Assembly (NCBI GenBank): GCA_023213395.1
Contig: CM041465.1
Coordinates: 44,399,741-44,463,740 of the forward strand
DNA length: 64,000 bases
Source: Cycas panzhihuaensis
Lineage: Eukaryota; Cycadophyta
Direction: 5' to 3'
The number at the start of each line of letters is the position of its first letter. Positions within the stretch are counted from its first letter, which is position 1. Shown piece after piece: positions 24,441 through 37,015 of the stretch. The notes under the pieces were generated by a model. The model saw only the letters and a list, made by a program, of their open reading frames with translations, did no database searches and was not told the origin of the DNA. Made by a program: the position numbers and the translations under genes.

Positions 24441-26290
24441 CTGAAGGCCATCTAAACACCATAATATGTGTCAGATCAATGCCTCCTAGTGGACATAGTC
24501 TTACACTAGGATCGACAGAGGCATGTATTCCATCTCCTCTAAGTGCGATATGTCGCAGTCACACTAAGAGACATTAAGAGGATCCTAGGGCTACCCGTCG
24601 CTAGGGGCATTGCCTAGCAATGACATTGTACATAGGGAGGCAGACACCTACTTCACAGGTCAGGACTGGTGGGAGAGGAGAGGCATACCTCTATAGAGCA
24701 TGATTATGTCTAGGATTCCTCAGGTGAGGAAGTTGATTACGTTATCCATTCTATTATGGATATCTTGGAAATAGAACTATAGGGACATAACAGTGGGTGG
24801 ATGGATACTATGAGGAGATGCGAGGCTAAGGATAGGCTAGACTGGGCTACACTAATAGCGATGAACTTGATCACCCAGCTAGATGCCATCAAGGTGGCCA
24901 GGAAAGAAGGATTATCATATAGAACACTACTATAGTGCTAGTTTTTTTACCATTTTAGGGCAGTGGCGCCAGCAGGAGGACTACATCCTATCTCAGTATG
25001 GACTCCTATAGTCCATAGGTGGTAGACTTGGTTCAGGGGGACTGAGGACCAAGCACACGTTCGATGCTTGGTGGAGGCCACATCACTAGACCTCCCCACC
25101 ATGGCAAACTACACTATAGACCTATATAGAGGGGTGAGATGGGACAATGATGACGAGGCAGGAGGAGTGGGAGGTAGCCTTGGAGGAGACAATGACAATG
25201 GCGATGATGGGGGTAATGGGACATGCCTATTATGAGCAGTAAGTGGAGAGGCAGGTCCATTAGGGACTACAATAGGAGAGGTAGGACCGTTAGGAGCCGC
25301 AGGAGGAGAGGCAGGTCCTTTAGGGACTGCAGGGAGAGGTGGATCACCCTAGATGCCATTTTGAAGGCTAAGGATAGTGGGGAGAACCTGGGCAACAACA
25401 ACACCAGTGGAGGAGGGTGGAGGTGCCCTGGTAGGCCAGGCTATAGGTGAGGTGGTACCGAAGGAGGAGGAGGTACCAATAACAGGGGGAGGACCCGAGG
25501 AGGAGGTGATTATCTGAGTTGGGGAGCCAACAATCCCAACAAGTGAGATGTTACCTTTTCCTATCATCTTTCGATCTCTAGATATCTAGTTGCTTTATTT
25601 TGTTTGGTATACATATATGGATATACATATATTAACATATGGCATGTTAGATCTCATGGACATAGTGGATATTGGGAGGTTGGTCGAGGTAGTAGTTCAG
25701 GAGATGTTTCCCCGCGCCTACACAGAGGGGAAACCCCCCATCTAGGCAGGAGAGGAGCCATGATCAACAAGAGCCCACATGATAGCATTCGTCCCACTGT
25801 TCAGGGCTAGAGACGTGTGGGTAGAAGAGTCCTAGGAGCATGAGGCGCAAGTGGGATAACTACAACATGAGCTGGATGGGACTAGAGTGGAGAGGGATGA
25901 TCTACGAGGCCGGATCTAGGTACTAGAGGCTCAGGGAGGAGCAGGTAGTAATATAGAGAGTCACATTAGGGTAACAGTGCTAGAGGAGAAGCTCCAAGGG
26001 ATGGAGGAGATGCTTCGAAGGGTAGAGAGAGAGAGGGATCATATCTAGGCTCAATATGATTAGGTAGTGGATCAGATGATGTTAAGGTCATCACTGAGTA
26101 GGACACACACTCATATAGTGATGACAACCTTCAGGAGGCCTCAGGACGAGGGGAGCAAGGCAAGGAGCTCCGAGAGGCACAGGAGGAGTCTGGGAGGCAT
26201 GTGGTCCATAGGAGAGGGATCACATAGATCAGGAGATGATACACCAAGAGTAGGAGAGCATTAGAGAGTAGGAGATACTAGTTTTGATTT
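24440..26290 (+). pseudogene. Antisense ORF in the 3' region of element C, broken
   Basis: On the strand opposite to C's other genes the DNA reads as a decayed protein. About 24570-24940 gives I-K-R-I-L-G-L-P-V and, after a stop, D-W-A-T-L-I-A-M-N-L-I-T-Q-L-D-A. Then comes a short linker (F-R-G-T-E-D-Q-A, about 25034), a Gly/Pro-rich part with three 10-residue repeats (25245-25334), an acidic part, and a coiled-coil-like end (V-L-E-E-K-L-Q-G-M-E-E-M-L-R-R, about 25977-26030). Antisense ORFs between pol and the 3' LTR are known from plant Tat elements such as Grande and Retand. The first part recalls plant mobile-domain proteins, but that is a guess. Many stops. Confidence 0.5.
25245..25334 (+). 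repeat. 30-bp tandem repeat, three units, in the antisense ORF
   Basis: Units 25245-25274, 25275-25304 and 25305-25334 each begin GGAGAGG. In the antisense frame they read G-E-A-G-P-L-G-T-T-I and two variants. Multiples of three keep the frame, which favours former coding use. Confidence 0.85.
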
Positions 26291-27105
26291 GGAAAAGCAC
26301 CGGACCTCTAAGGAGTCACTATATATTACCACATGATTATACTCCTCCCTGCAAGGATTCCAGCTTCCTATAGATGATGTACCATACCATTTGTATAATA
26401 TGACACATTATGATTTTATATATATAGACGAGGCCATTGATACCCCATTTGACATATGATGATATATGTGATGACACATAATGATGGATGATATTATATT
26501 TACTTTTATATGTATGTTTATGTGTATATATGTGGGGGTGCACAGGTACACGAGGAGCTATAGATCATGATGTTTTGAGTTGATTAATAGATGGTTTATG
26601 TTAGAGGTTTATTTGAGTTGCACATACCTCCTTTCATGCAGGGCCACATTCCTATGAGGTGCACACATGATCACCATGAGCATCAGTGATGGCCATATGT
26701 AGGGCTAGGAGATAAGTCAACACACATGTCCATGTAGAAGCATAGTAGAATATGCAAAGGAAGTACCAACAAGATATAGAGTAATGATACTCGATTATGC
26801 CATCTTGGTTGGGGAATGTTTCCAGGCTCAGGAGTGACAGGGAAAACACACCCAATTAGGAGGATGGGGCCCCCAGAGAAAGGGGAACAAGGGGTACTAT
26901 GGGAGGAACCCAAGAGAAACAAGGAGGCCACCCTAAACTGCCATTCCACATGTGACTAGGGGGAATGGAGATACACATAGGATGGTAGTTTAGGCTCATT
27001 TTGGAGCGTAAAGAAAGAAGTAGTCATGCATAAAATTTCTTTATGAATTTCCCATTAACGACCTTCTCAAATTCGAGACCTTCCAGAGTGGCGATCCTAT
27101 AAGTG
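26291..27105. other. Element C spacer between antisense ORF and integrase
   Basis: AT-rich DNA with TATATA stretches at 26418-26427 and 26525-26531, and a purine-rich block at 26865-26965. I see no supported gene. Confidence 0.6.
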
Positions 27106-27107
27106 TT

Positions 27108-28250
27108 CTACCTGAGGCTCTTGAGAATGACGAAGGGGACAACCCATTTAGGTTCAAATTTGGTCAAGCAATCATGGAGATACTCCAGTTTAAGGACATA
27201 GTCCACAGGATGTAAAGGGAAGGAACGAAGGTGTTTGTCATATGTCCTCCATGCCCTATCCTTAGAAGTGAGGTTTACTTGGTAGACAGTCAAGCACTTC
27301 TCATCTAAGGCCTTGAGGTCTAAGAGGCGAGCTTGGTGGATAGACTTCTCATTGACAAGACCTCGGAGAGAGACTCGTAAGGAAGGAATCTCCACTTCCA
27401 ATGGGAGAACTGCCTATGTTCTATAGACTAGAGAGAAATGGGTCATTCCCATAGCCATACAGATAGACGTGTGATATGCCCATAGATCAGAAGGGAGCTG
27501 AAGATGCCAATCTCTTTGAGATTGAGCTACGGTTTTCTTTAAAATATTTATAAGGGTTTTATTGAATGATTTGGCTTAGCCATTGGCCTGGTGGTAATAG
27601 GGAGAGAAGGTTTTGTGAGAAATGTGGAATTTCTCGTAGACCTTGTCTATCTCCTTATTATAGAAAGGGGTCCCATTATCTGTGATCAAGACATCGAGAA
27701 CTCTGAAACGACATATGATATGTTGGTAGATGAAGGTGGCTATCATCTTACCAGGAGTCATGGTCAAAGGAATTGCTTCTTCCCATTTAGTGAAGTACTC
27801 TGTAGTAGTCAAGATGAACTTATGCTATGACGAAGAGGAAAGGGATATGGCTCCAATAAGGTCCAACCCCCATTGGGAGAAGGGCAATGGAGATATGATG
27901 GGATGGAGAGCCTCAGAAGGCAAGTGAGTGATGTTGGCCTACTCTTGGCATCACCGACATCCCAAGATGTAAGCATGGGCATCCTTAAAGAGGGACAGCC
28001 AGTAATACCCCATACGAAGGATCCTTTCGGCCATATATTAGCCCCCAAAGTGGCCCCTGCAAATATCGTTGTGACATTCATGGAGTATTTGGTTTGATTT
28101 GTTGGGGTTGACACAGTAAAGAAGGATCCTATCGAAGGATCTCTTGTACAATACTTTTCCCATAAGGAAGTACTGCCTGGTAGTAGCCCAAATACGATAC
28201 CTAACTTTACTACTAGCTTTGGGGTGATACTGCTACTGGGTGAGGTATTA
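27108..28250 (-). pseudogene. Element C integrase, broken
   Basis: Gypsy integrase, read right to left. The zinc-binding part (about 28105-27950) shows H-E-C-H-N-D-I-C-R-G-H and then C-R-stop-C. The core has W-G-L-D-L-I-G-A (about 27860) and V-L-I-T-D-N-G-T-P-F (about 27690), both catalytic Asp present. The catalytic Glu region reads stop-A-K-S-F-N-K, where relatives have Q-(A/V)-E, so Glu has become Lys (about 27570). The C-terminal part (27401-27108) is open and ends with an F-E-P-K-W-V-V-P-F chromodomain-less tail. At least six stops. Confidence 0.88.
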
Positions 28251-28399
28251 TATGATGTCCCCATACCACTCACTATCAACAAGTGGATGAGGAGGAGAGT
28301 CCTTAATGGGCAGGATAGGCTCATCAGGGAGAAAATCGTCAATAGGCACGTCGAAAGGGTTTGGGATGGGGGTGGTGTCGATGAGTTGCTCAGCCACCA

Positions 28400-29136
28400 C
28401 CATCCCTTTCTTTGACTTCCTGTTAACAATTTGGAGGTCAAATTCATGTAGGAGGACGACCCATTTGCCGATCCTACTTGTCAAGTTAGGTTGAGTGAGT
28501 AAATATCATAGGGGATTGGATTGGATGATCACTCGAGTGGTATTATTAAGCAACTAGTGCCTAAATTTCTTGGTTACATGTACCAAGGAGAGACGCTCCT
28601 TCTCGATGGGAGAATAGTTAAGTTAAGCAGCCATGAGAGTGTAACTAATGAAGTAAATGGCCCTCTCGGTTCTCGAACCGTCCTCCTGGGCTAACATAGC
28701 ACCCAAGGACTCATCAGTAGCCAAGGTATAAAGAATGAACGGCCTGTCAAAGAGAGGGGGCACCAATGCCAGGGCGGAAGCGAGGGCTTCCTTGAGCTCT
28801 TCGAAGGCTTGTTGGGCCTTTGAAGACCAAATGAACAGGGCTTCCTTCTTTAACAGGTTAGTAAGAGGTTTGGTATTTATAGTGAAATTCGCTAAGAAAC
28901 ACCTAAGGAATCCGATCCTACCTAAGAACGACTTGATCTATCATTGGGTTTTAGGAGGCAGCATGTCAAGGATGGTCTTGACTTTATCTAGGTCAATTTG
29001 GATCCCTTGTTTTGACACAAGGAAACCAAGGATTTTACTAAATGTCATAACAAACATGCATTTAAGAGGGTTGAGGCTCACATGGTATTTGCGGCATTGT
29101 GTGAAGTTGGCCCATAAATTGGAAGGATGATGGGCT
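28400..29136 (-). pseudogene. Element C reverse transcriptase thumb and gypsy RNase H, broken
   Basis: Just left of element D the minus strand continues RT (Y-H-V-S-L-N-P-L-K-C, about 29075) to I-G-F-L-R-C-F-L-A-N-F and then RNase H: L-Y-T-L-A-T-D-E-S-L-G-A-M-L-A-Q-E-D (about 28735-28690), Y-F-I-S-Y-T-L (about 28650), and L-H-E-F-D-L-Q-I-V (28420-28455). The catalytic first Asp (A-T-D) is there. The polymerase catalytic box lies on the other side of D at 37034-37045. Confidence 0.88.
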
Positions 29137-29141
29137 CTAAT
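29137..29141 (+). repeat. Left target-site duplication of element D (CTAAT)
   Basis: CTAAT is repeated at 37011-37015. Joining the flanks restores C's RT on the minus strand. Confidence 0.93.
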
Positions 29142-29509
29142 TATTGAGGGAATGGATCTAAGGATCTAGTGCACTAACACTACACAATGGTAAATAGTGG
29201 AGACAAGCACAATGTATTCAATAAGAGAAATGCTAATAGCTTAAGCTCAAAGAGGAGAAGTGTAAAATACGATCACTCTTCATGTAATTTCAACTTATAT
29301 AATGAGAATGTTCATTAGGGTTTGGAATTTTAGTTTTCCCTCCCAATGACATTCAAATGAGATTACATGAAATTACAATGAAATGAACTTTATGTCATTT
29401 CACTTAAGTGACTTAAGCATAGTCACCTTATCCTAAAGTTATAAACATAAAAGTGATTTTATCTAATTCTAACTTTATAAAATGACCATGTGACATTCAC
29501 ATCATCATA
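29142..29509 (-). repeat. Element D 3' LTR (left)
   Basis: On the plus strand it begins TATTGAGGG (TG changed to TA) and ends ATCATCATA. TATATAA on the minus strand at 29295-29301 is a likely TATA box, present too in the right LTR. Confidence 0.93.
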
Positions 29510-29522
29510 ATCCCCCTCTTAA
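29510..29522 (-). other. Element D polypurine tract
   Basis: Minus strand GTTAAGAGGGGGA lies directly before the 3' LTR. Confidence 0.85.
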
Positions 29523-29949
29523 CGGTAGAAGGTCATTTTTCTTTATCCTATTCTAATCTATGAGGTCTTTATTTTAGTCTCATCATTACATTGAGAAAAA
29601 AAATTCTACAACCTACAAGACACATTTGTGGGAAAACTCTTGGGGGAATAAAAATCCACAGACTTGACTTCCTATTCTATGAAGTGGTTCAGGCAGCTCT
29701 TTGAGTATATCTAGATAGCCAAGCAGTACAAGTTGGTTGTGAAACTTTAATCTGTTAAGTCTCCATATACCGTTTTGTCATCCCCCATGCCCTTTCAGCT
29801 TTTCATAGGTTCTAATTTTTGAAACAAGTACAACCTAACTCCTTTCGCTCCCATGGGGGGGTTTCACAAATGGGAGAGAGTAGAGACTTACTCTAATCCT
29901 TCCACCCCCATAAGGGATTTTCATGAATGGGATAGAGTATACTGGTTCT

Positions 29950-31480
29950 GTGTGCCATCTCCTTCAATTAGTTGGAGATGGAGGCCCTGAGGCTGAGCTG
30001 CTATCAAAACTATTCAAACTTCACCCTTTGCAGCGGTTTGGTGAAGATATCAGCCACTTGATCTATTGTGGGGTAGTGTTCCAATTATATTATGCCATCA
30101 TGGACCAGTTCCTGAATCTTATGGACTTTTGTATGATCATGAAAAATAGGATTCTTGGCCATGTGGATTGCTAACTGATTATCCACATGTAAGTTTGTTG
30201 GACCTATCTGGGTGATATCCAAAGTATGTAATAATTTGCAAAGCCATATTACCTCCTTGCTAGTCTCAAAAGCAGCTATGTATTTAGCTTCAGCAGTAGA
30301 ATATGCAGTGATTTTCTGCCACCTTGACCACCATGAAATTGGAGCTATTCCAACAAATGTGATGTACCCAGACGTTAATCTTCCTATATTTTTGTCACCG
30401 ACAAAATCTGAGTTTGTGTATGCTATAAGTTTAAAATCATTATTGTACTCATACAACAAACAAAGTTTGTTGGTCGTCTTTAGGTACTTCAACACTCGTA
30501 TTACTACTTGCTAATGGTTCTACTTTTGAGTTGTCATGTGACAGGTAAGAATGCCAATGACATGGGCAATATCTAGCCTTATATTGGTAGCATAAATGAG
30601 GCTACCTACAAGTTGATGATAGAGTGTTGTGTTTGCCTCTCAAGTGTCTTCATCAGAAAGTTTGACATTGGGCTCCATTGGAGTATAGACTGTTCTAGCA
30701 TCTTCTAATTGAAACTTGATTAGAAGATCGTTGATATATTTTCCTTGAGAGAGAAAAATTTTTCCATTGCATTGAGTTACTTCAATTCCCAAGTAATATC
30801 TCATTAGTCTAAGGTTAGACTGTTTGAAGGATTTTGACAAGTCCATCTTTAATTTGTTGATATCCTACTCATTGTTTTTAATTATCAGCATGTCATCCAC
30901 AAGGATTAGGAGATATGTGACTTTGTCTTTTTCTCTCTTAATGAACAGAGTTGCATCAATGTCTTGATATGCACATATCTCATATCCAAGTTGCTTGATT
31001 TTGTTGGACAACTTGGTGAACCAAGCACGAGGGGCTTGTTTTAGGCCATATAGTGACTTTTTCAGTCTACACACTTTCTTCTCCTGTCCTGCTATCTTAA
31101 AGCCTTCAGGTTATGCCATGTAGATTTCTTCTTCCAAATCTCCATTGATAAAAGCAATTTTCACATTGAGTTGGTGGATTTTCTAACCCTATTGAGCAAC
31201 CAAGGCCATAAGTGCTATGACTATGGACCATTTGGTAGTTGATGCGAAGACTTCTATGTAGTCAATGTCTTACCTTTGGGTGAATCCTTTTGCGACCAAC
31301 CTCGCCTTGTGTTTTTCAAGGGTGTCATCTGATCTGTATTTATTTTTGAACACCCATTTGTTTCTGACTACCTTCCTTCCCAAAGGCAAATCAACAATCT
31401 CTCATGTACTGTTCTTGATTAAGGATTAGTATTCCTTATTCATGGCATTTCTCCAAACCGTGTGTTTCATAGCTTCTTGG
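29950..31480 (-). pseudogene. Element D reverse transcriptase and RNase H, broken
   Basis: RT from about 31470: K-W-V-F-K-N-K-Y (31340-31365), K-A-R-L-V-A-K-G-F, Y-G-L-K-Q-A-P-R-A-W (about 31040), and the catalytic box L-V-D-D (about 30895-30906), with Tyr replaced by Leu and both Asp kept. The next open part (30846-30640) holds M-R-Y-Y-L-G-I-E-V. RNase H is open for 136 codons (30495-30085): A-Y-T-N-S-D-F-V-G-D (first Asp is Asn), S-T-A-E-A-K-Y, and H-V-D-N-Q. Stops split the rest. Confidence 0.88.
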
Positions 31481-33404
31481 TATTATAGAGGCTCGTCATT
31501 TAAAGTAAGTTATAGTTCAGTTGGTTTAAGCTCTATGGGAAGTGATGTTTGCTCCCTTACTCTGTAGGCATTGCTTCGAGTGCTAGTTTTGCCTACCTCA
31601 TTAGATCTCAAGTCTTTGTGCAACTGGTAGGCTTCTCAAAAACCTTTGGTTGGGAATACATTCTCATTTCCACAACATCTTGGTCTTCATTTTGATCCTA
31701 AAAGGATCATGGGAGATGTATGATCTGGAGGTCGATGACATTGTTGGAGAAGATGACCCTACAAATGAAGGTGGTTCTTCTACAACTATTTTTCCTTTTG
31801 ATGCTTGACATGGTGATTCCTGGCTATTCTCCCAAGATGGTACTAGATTGACAGACATTGGCACATGATCTGAGTTAAGGATAGTGTCCTCTAGGGCTCT
31901 ATTGTTAGATTCTAAATTTTTGTGTATTTCTTTAGTGTCTCCCCCCCCAAATGTTAGAATCTATACATCATATTCTAGGGTATCGTTGTATCTATGAGAT
32001 GGTGCTTTAGAATCAAGTTGAAGTAGTTGATCCTTTGTCTCCACAAACACCACATCCCTAGTGGTAATGATCTTCTTTAATGTTGGAATGATGACCTTGT
32101 ACCCTTTCTTGTTCATGGGGTACCCAACAAAGATGCCCTTTAAAGCTTGCGGCTAGAGCTTATTTCTATGCTCATCAAGAATGTGAGCATAACAAGTAGA
32201 GCCAAAAATTTTGAAGTGATGGATGGTGGGGGTCTGTCTAGTCCATCATTCATTTGGAGACGGGCCAAGCTTCGATGGACTTATGTGGTTCATGCAGTAG
32301 ACTACAGTATAAATAACTTCAGCCCAAAGATATGCAGGTGCATTCTTGAAGACAAGCATAACTCATGCCATATTCATTATGGTTCTATTAGCCCTTTCAG
32401 CAACACCATTCTACTAAGGGGTACCTATAATAGTTGTTTGATTCTTGATCCCCTAGTGATGCAAGAAGTCTTTGAATTCATTTAAAGTATATTCACCACC
32501 ATTGTCAGTCCTGAGACACTTCAACTGATATCTAGATTCCTTCTCTGTGAGAGTCTTAAATGCCTTGAATACTATGAATGCTTCATCCTTTGATTTCAGA
32601 AAGGTCACCTATACCTTTCGAGTGAAGTCATCAATAAATGTAATGTAGTACCTCTTCCCTGTAAAAGAAGGGACATGCACAGGCCCACAGATGTGTGAGT
32701 GTACTAATTCAAGAGGTTGACTGGCTTTCCATTAACTATGGGCAAATGGCTATCGGTGAGATTTGGAAATAATGCAAGCTTCACATTTGAATGGCTTAGA
32801 GGAAAATCTGGGCAGACTTAGAGTGGAATGGGAGATTTCCTTAAGTCAATCAAGTTTGACGTGCCCCATGCAAGCATGTCAAAGAGCTTTTGGGGACAGC
32901 TTGGAATGAGTCAATGTGACATTATATGCAAGTTCTTCTTCAACACAAATGGGGGCAACAACTTAGTATACAGAAGAAGATAATGTGGTTCCAATTAATC
33001 TAAATAGCTTACCTTCAAGTTTCCTAGTCATTACTATAGAACATAAAGGCGGGTGAATAACATTAAGAACTTGATCATTAGCTATGACACTCAGGTCAAA
33101 TCCACCGGAGACAAGTGTGGATAACGACAGAAGGTTTTGTTTGAGATGGGGAATATACCAAACATCTTTTAAAGTAAAATTAGGTAGGCCTGGGAGCTTC
33201 AGGTGTATGGAGCCCATGCCTTGAACAGGTTGTGTCAACTTATCAGCCATGTGTACTACTCTGGTGACCTCTGAATCAAAATCTTGGAAGAAGTTCCAGT
33301 AACAAGTCATGTGCTGGATAGCTCCTATATCCATAACCCAGTCTGGTGATGATGTTGATGCAGTATTTGCCTATCCAAGAGGTCGAGGTAGTGGTGAATT
33401 AAGC
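31481..33404 (-). pseudogene. Element D protease and integrase, broken
   Basis: The best part is 33334-32963: protease M-D-I-G-A-I-Q-H-M-T, where D-S-G has become D-I-G, then W-Y-I-P-H-L-K-Q-N-L-L-S, the usual copia linker. Pre-integrase and integrase follow to about 31900 in several frames with stops. The predicted frame at 32147-32485 on the other strand is a shadow of the integrase. Confidence 0.8.
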
Positions 33405-34506
33405 TAGCAAATGGTTATGCCACAATGTGCCTCGATGTACCTCTTAGGTCTAGAAGTAGTAGATGAAGTGGATGCTTCCCTGCTTTGTTGAATATGTGCC
33501 TCAATGAGATTTACTCCTACAAATAAGTCATCATGACTCTCATCAACATTGTGGGCTTGATGTTGCTGTTGTTGATGATGAGGCAATCTGTTATAGTCAA
33601 TGTGACAATCTTTTGCAAGGTGTCCTTTCCTATTACACCTTTGGTACATGGGAGCATTGTTGTTTGATTGTCTCTAATTGACGTTCTTTAACTACTGTTT
33701 TGATACTGACCTTGTTGTTGCCTATGCTATTATCCCTATTGCTTTCCCCTACCTCTTCTGTGACCTCTTCTTCCTTCACGTGAAGATTGACCTTGTTGTT
33801 TGGTGTAGTATACTTCCTCATCCATGCTAGCTTCAAATGTTGCATTAAGAGTTGAATCTAAAAGTGGGAAGCTGGTAGCGAAGGTCTTCTCATGTTCAAT
33901 AAACTTCTCAACTAATGCTTCAAAGTCAAGGGTCTTCAGTGTGCCAGATGACTAAACATTTCCTAGCAGGTTCTTATAATTAGGAATGTGTAGACTTGAC
34001 TGAATTAGGAAGGCCCAAGTTAAGCATTGGGTCTTAAAATCCCTGTTAATGGCTTATTTAATGGGACGAAGAGAATTGATGGTTTCATATGCTTGCCCTT
34101 TCTGCATTCACATCTTGTTCATCTTCAATACCATATGAATAAACTCTAAGTCTGATCGAGTATTGAAGTTTCTTTTGAGGACTTTGAGGACCTTAAATGC
34201 AGTGATGTACTGCATGTCATTGATTAAGTTATGTAAGGAGTAATCTGTAACTAGAAGGATCCTTGCTCTAATCTTTTGGTCTTCAATGATCCACTATCGT
34301 CGTTGTGGATTATGAGTTGGAGGAGCAGGAGGTGTGCCACCACTATGTGGTGTGGTGTCGGTAGCAAGTACTATCGGGGTTGACTCGAAGTGGTCCAACC
34401 AGAGTCCCTCGTACTTAGCTACATTCTTGACTCCCATGAACCATAGATCCTAATTCTCCTTCTGCTTTAGCATATAGTTCATTTTTTGCTTGAAGTTGGT
34501 TGACAT
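33404..34506 (-). pseudogene. Element D gag, broken
   Basis: The start at 34506 (M-S-T-N-F-K-Q-K) fits copia gag, followed by a stop and D-L-W-F-M-G-V-K. The knuckle is at about 33649-33605: Y-Q-R-C-N-R-K-G-H-L-A-K-D-C, with the first Cys changed to Tyr. Gln-rich and His-rich stretches surround it (33545-33590). Stops and shifts occur throughout. Confidence 0.82.
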
Positions 34507-36628
34507 GGTAGTGTGAAAAGATAAATAAGAGTGATATATATAAATGTGTATGAAAATGTACTAACTAGAAGAAGGTGGAGTCAATGACACTTGTGATAGG
34601 TCTACTTAACATAGCAAGCAATAATGAAGTAATACAATGTAAGATGTGGAAGCAAAGAGATCACAAATAAGTATGTGATATAAGTGATCTAATCAAGATA
34701 AGTGAGAAGGCCTATATAGAAGCTGACATGTGGGTGCACACAACTGATAACCAAAGTGATGTAGGATGTGTAATAAACCTAAACCTCTAACTTATGTCCA
34801 AAGTAGGTGAGGTGTCGATGCCTAGGGGGCTTCTAGTATACGTAATTAATGGCCTTCACCCGTGATACCCACACTGTTCCTTAGTGATGAAATCCAAGTA
34901 AACGTGGAGTCCAAGTATTGTCAATCCTTACCTCATTCACTAATGAGTAGCGATATACCCTCTAAAGAGAAGTATGTACATGTCCCATGGCTATGACAGA
35001 TATTAGCCCAGCTAAATTAATTATCTTAATTAAGGGTTTTCAGTTTTCCTGGATGGTTATTAGGATAATCCCTTATTAGAGGCTGTATATATGGCTAACC
35101 TGTCCCTCCACCACTATACCGGTTATGACTAGACCTAGTATGAAACTCACACCTCCATTAGGGCCTGGACTTCGTCCAACCTTGGTCTATTTCAACCAAA
35201 GCGAGTATACGTACAAGTTAAGAACTGGCAATATGAAGTCATTGAGATGAGTTGATTTTAAGAAAAGTGCTCTTGTTCTCAAATGACATGTAAAAGTAAC
35301 TAAAAACTAAATGTAAATGAATGTAAATACTCCACATAAGTGTTGTTGCTGTGTCTAAGTGTAGTGATGACATGTCTACCTAGTGCCCAAATGGCACTCT
35401 ATGTGTACAAGTGGCACTTAATGAGGTCTCCAAGTGTATGCAACTATTAAAATCATACACATAATAAGCCAAATCATCAGATATTGCTCTGATCTAGATG
35501 ATTGGCTAGTACAAAATATTTAAGTACCTTGTTCATTTTACAAAAGGGCCAAAATAGGCCTCTAAAAGCCAAAAAGGCTATAAATGTCTTTAAGAAAAAA
35601 TCCCTCTTACATACAATAATTTTTTTTTTTAATGAAGGCAAAAAAACTAAAAAATTCAAAAATATAATGTATGCTGAAAAATCAAATTTTTAGCAAGCTA
35701 AGTCTGCTATTGGGCAAACTGTACTGTGTATTGTACCACTATATGGCATAAATTTTAAAAATTTTTGAAAAAATTAAAAATTTCCAAATTTGTTGCCCTT
35801 TACCTGCACTTTACAAATATATAAAAATTTTTGAAAAATCTTATTAAAAATAGGCAATAAAAACATGTTTTAATTCGCGGCCAAAATGTACTAGAAAACC
35901 CAAAAATGCTCATAACTTTTCAACAAAGCATTAGATTCATGCGAAACCTATCCCAAATGATAGATCAAGATAAGGAGGTCAAAAAACATGTATTACAGCA
36001 AGAAAAAACTCCTTAGATTTTTCTAGATATGGGATTTTTTAATTTAGAAAATGGCTACATAAAACAAGTTGTTTGGCCCCTTTAACTTTAAAATCTTATG
36101 TCACTCCAGTAGACAAAAGTACTTAGGATGCCAACATGCACCTACTGGTAAACTTTCATGTGATTCTGAGCACTTTATATTTTTTACTGTACCGTTGCAC
36201 ATGATCCCGTATAGTTCGTACAATATTCGTACGATTTAATTTTTTATTTCAAAATCTGCTTCTAATTAGTGAAAATCACTTATTTCTTCTTCTGCAACCT
36301 AGAAATATAATTTTTCCTACAAAAATAAGCCAAAATACCAAATTTGAGGCTAAAAAAGATGGCTAAAAATTGTTATAAGATGAGCAATTTCTGTGCTCTT
36401 TTTAGGCCTACAAATAGGTTACTTTTAGGTAGACTCCTTCCTCTTATCTTCATAAATAAAATAGTATAATACCATATAATTTTGTACTAAAAATATACTA
36501 TAAAAAGAGCTTTAAAAAATGGATTTTAAAAAAATCTCAACTCTTCACTTCACATGAATGGTGAAGAAGAGAAGAACATAGCTTGCAATCTCCTTGCAAG
36601 TGAGTGTGGCACTATGATCCACCCAATG
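34507..36628 (-). other. Element D leader
   Basis: About 2.1 kb between primer site and gag. AT-rich, with T and A runs at 35600-35660. The two opposite frames at 35477-35693 are low-complexity shadows. No gene is seen. Confidence 0.75.
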
Positions 36629-36640
36629 ACTCTGATACCA
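36629..36640 (-). other. Element D primer binding site
   Basis: Minus strand TGGTATCAGAGT, complementary to initiator-Met tRNA, 2 bp from the 5' LTR. Confidence 0.9.
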
Positions 36641-36642
36641 CT

Positions 36643-37010
36643 TGTTGAGGGAATGGATCTAGGGATCTAGTGCACTAACACTACACAATGGCAAATAGTG
36701 GACACAAGCATAATATACTCAACAAGAGAAATGCTAATAGCTTGAGCTCAAAGAGAAGAAGTATAGAATATGATCACTCTCCATGTAATTTTAGCTTATA
36801 TAATGAGAATGCTCATTAGGGTTTGGAATTTGAGTTTTCCCTCCCGATGACATTCAAATGAGATTACATGAAATTATAATGAAATGAGCTTTATGTCATT
36901 TCACTTAAGTAACTTAAGCATAGTCACCTTATCCTAAAGTTATAAACATAAAAGTGACTTTATCTAATTCTAACTTTATGAAATGACCATGTGATATTAA
37001 CATCGTCACA
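36643..37010 (-). repeat. Element D 5' LTR (right)
   Basis: Plus strand TGTTGAGGG...CGTCACA, 368 bp, followed by the TSD CTAAT (37011-37015). Confidence 0.93.
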
Positions 37011-37015
37011 CTAAT

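Larger units (their letters stand above)
29142..37010 (-). mobile_element. Element D: minus-strand Ty1/copia element inside C
   Basis: D has two LTRs of exactly 368 bp, TSD CTAAT, primer site on the right and purine tract on the left, so it is transcribed right to left. Total length 7869 bp. Gag, protease, integrase, RT and RNase H are all recognisable but carry stops. LTR differences judged by eye over about 210 bp are near one in ten, so D is old but younger than C. An LTR of the same kind starts at 63295. Confidence 0.94.

Noticed and set aside
25349-25567. Minus-strand frame opposite the antisense ORF of C
   Set aside because: Shadow frame; the plus-strand frame carries the in-frame repeat and coiled-coil pattern.
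27809-28447. 212-codon minus-strand frame over C's integrase and RNase H
   Set aside because: The conserved integrase and RNase H motifs are in another minus-strand frame, so this one is a shadow despite its length.
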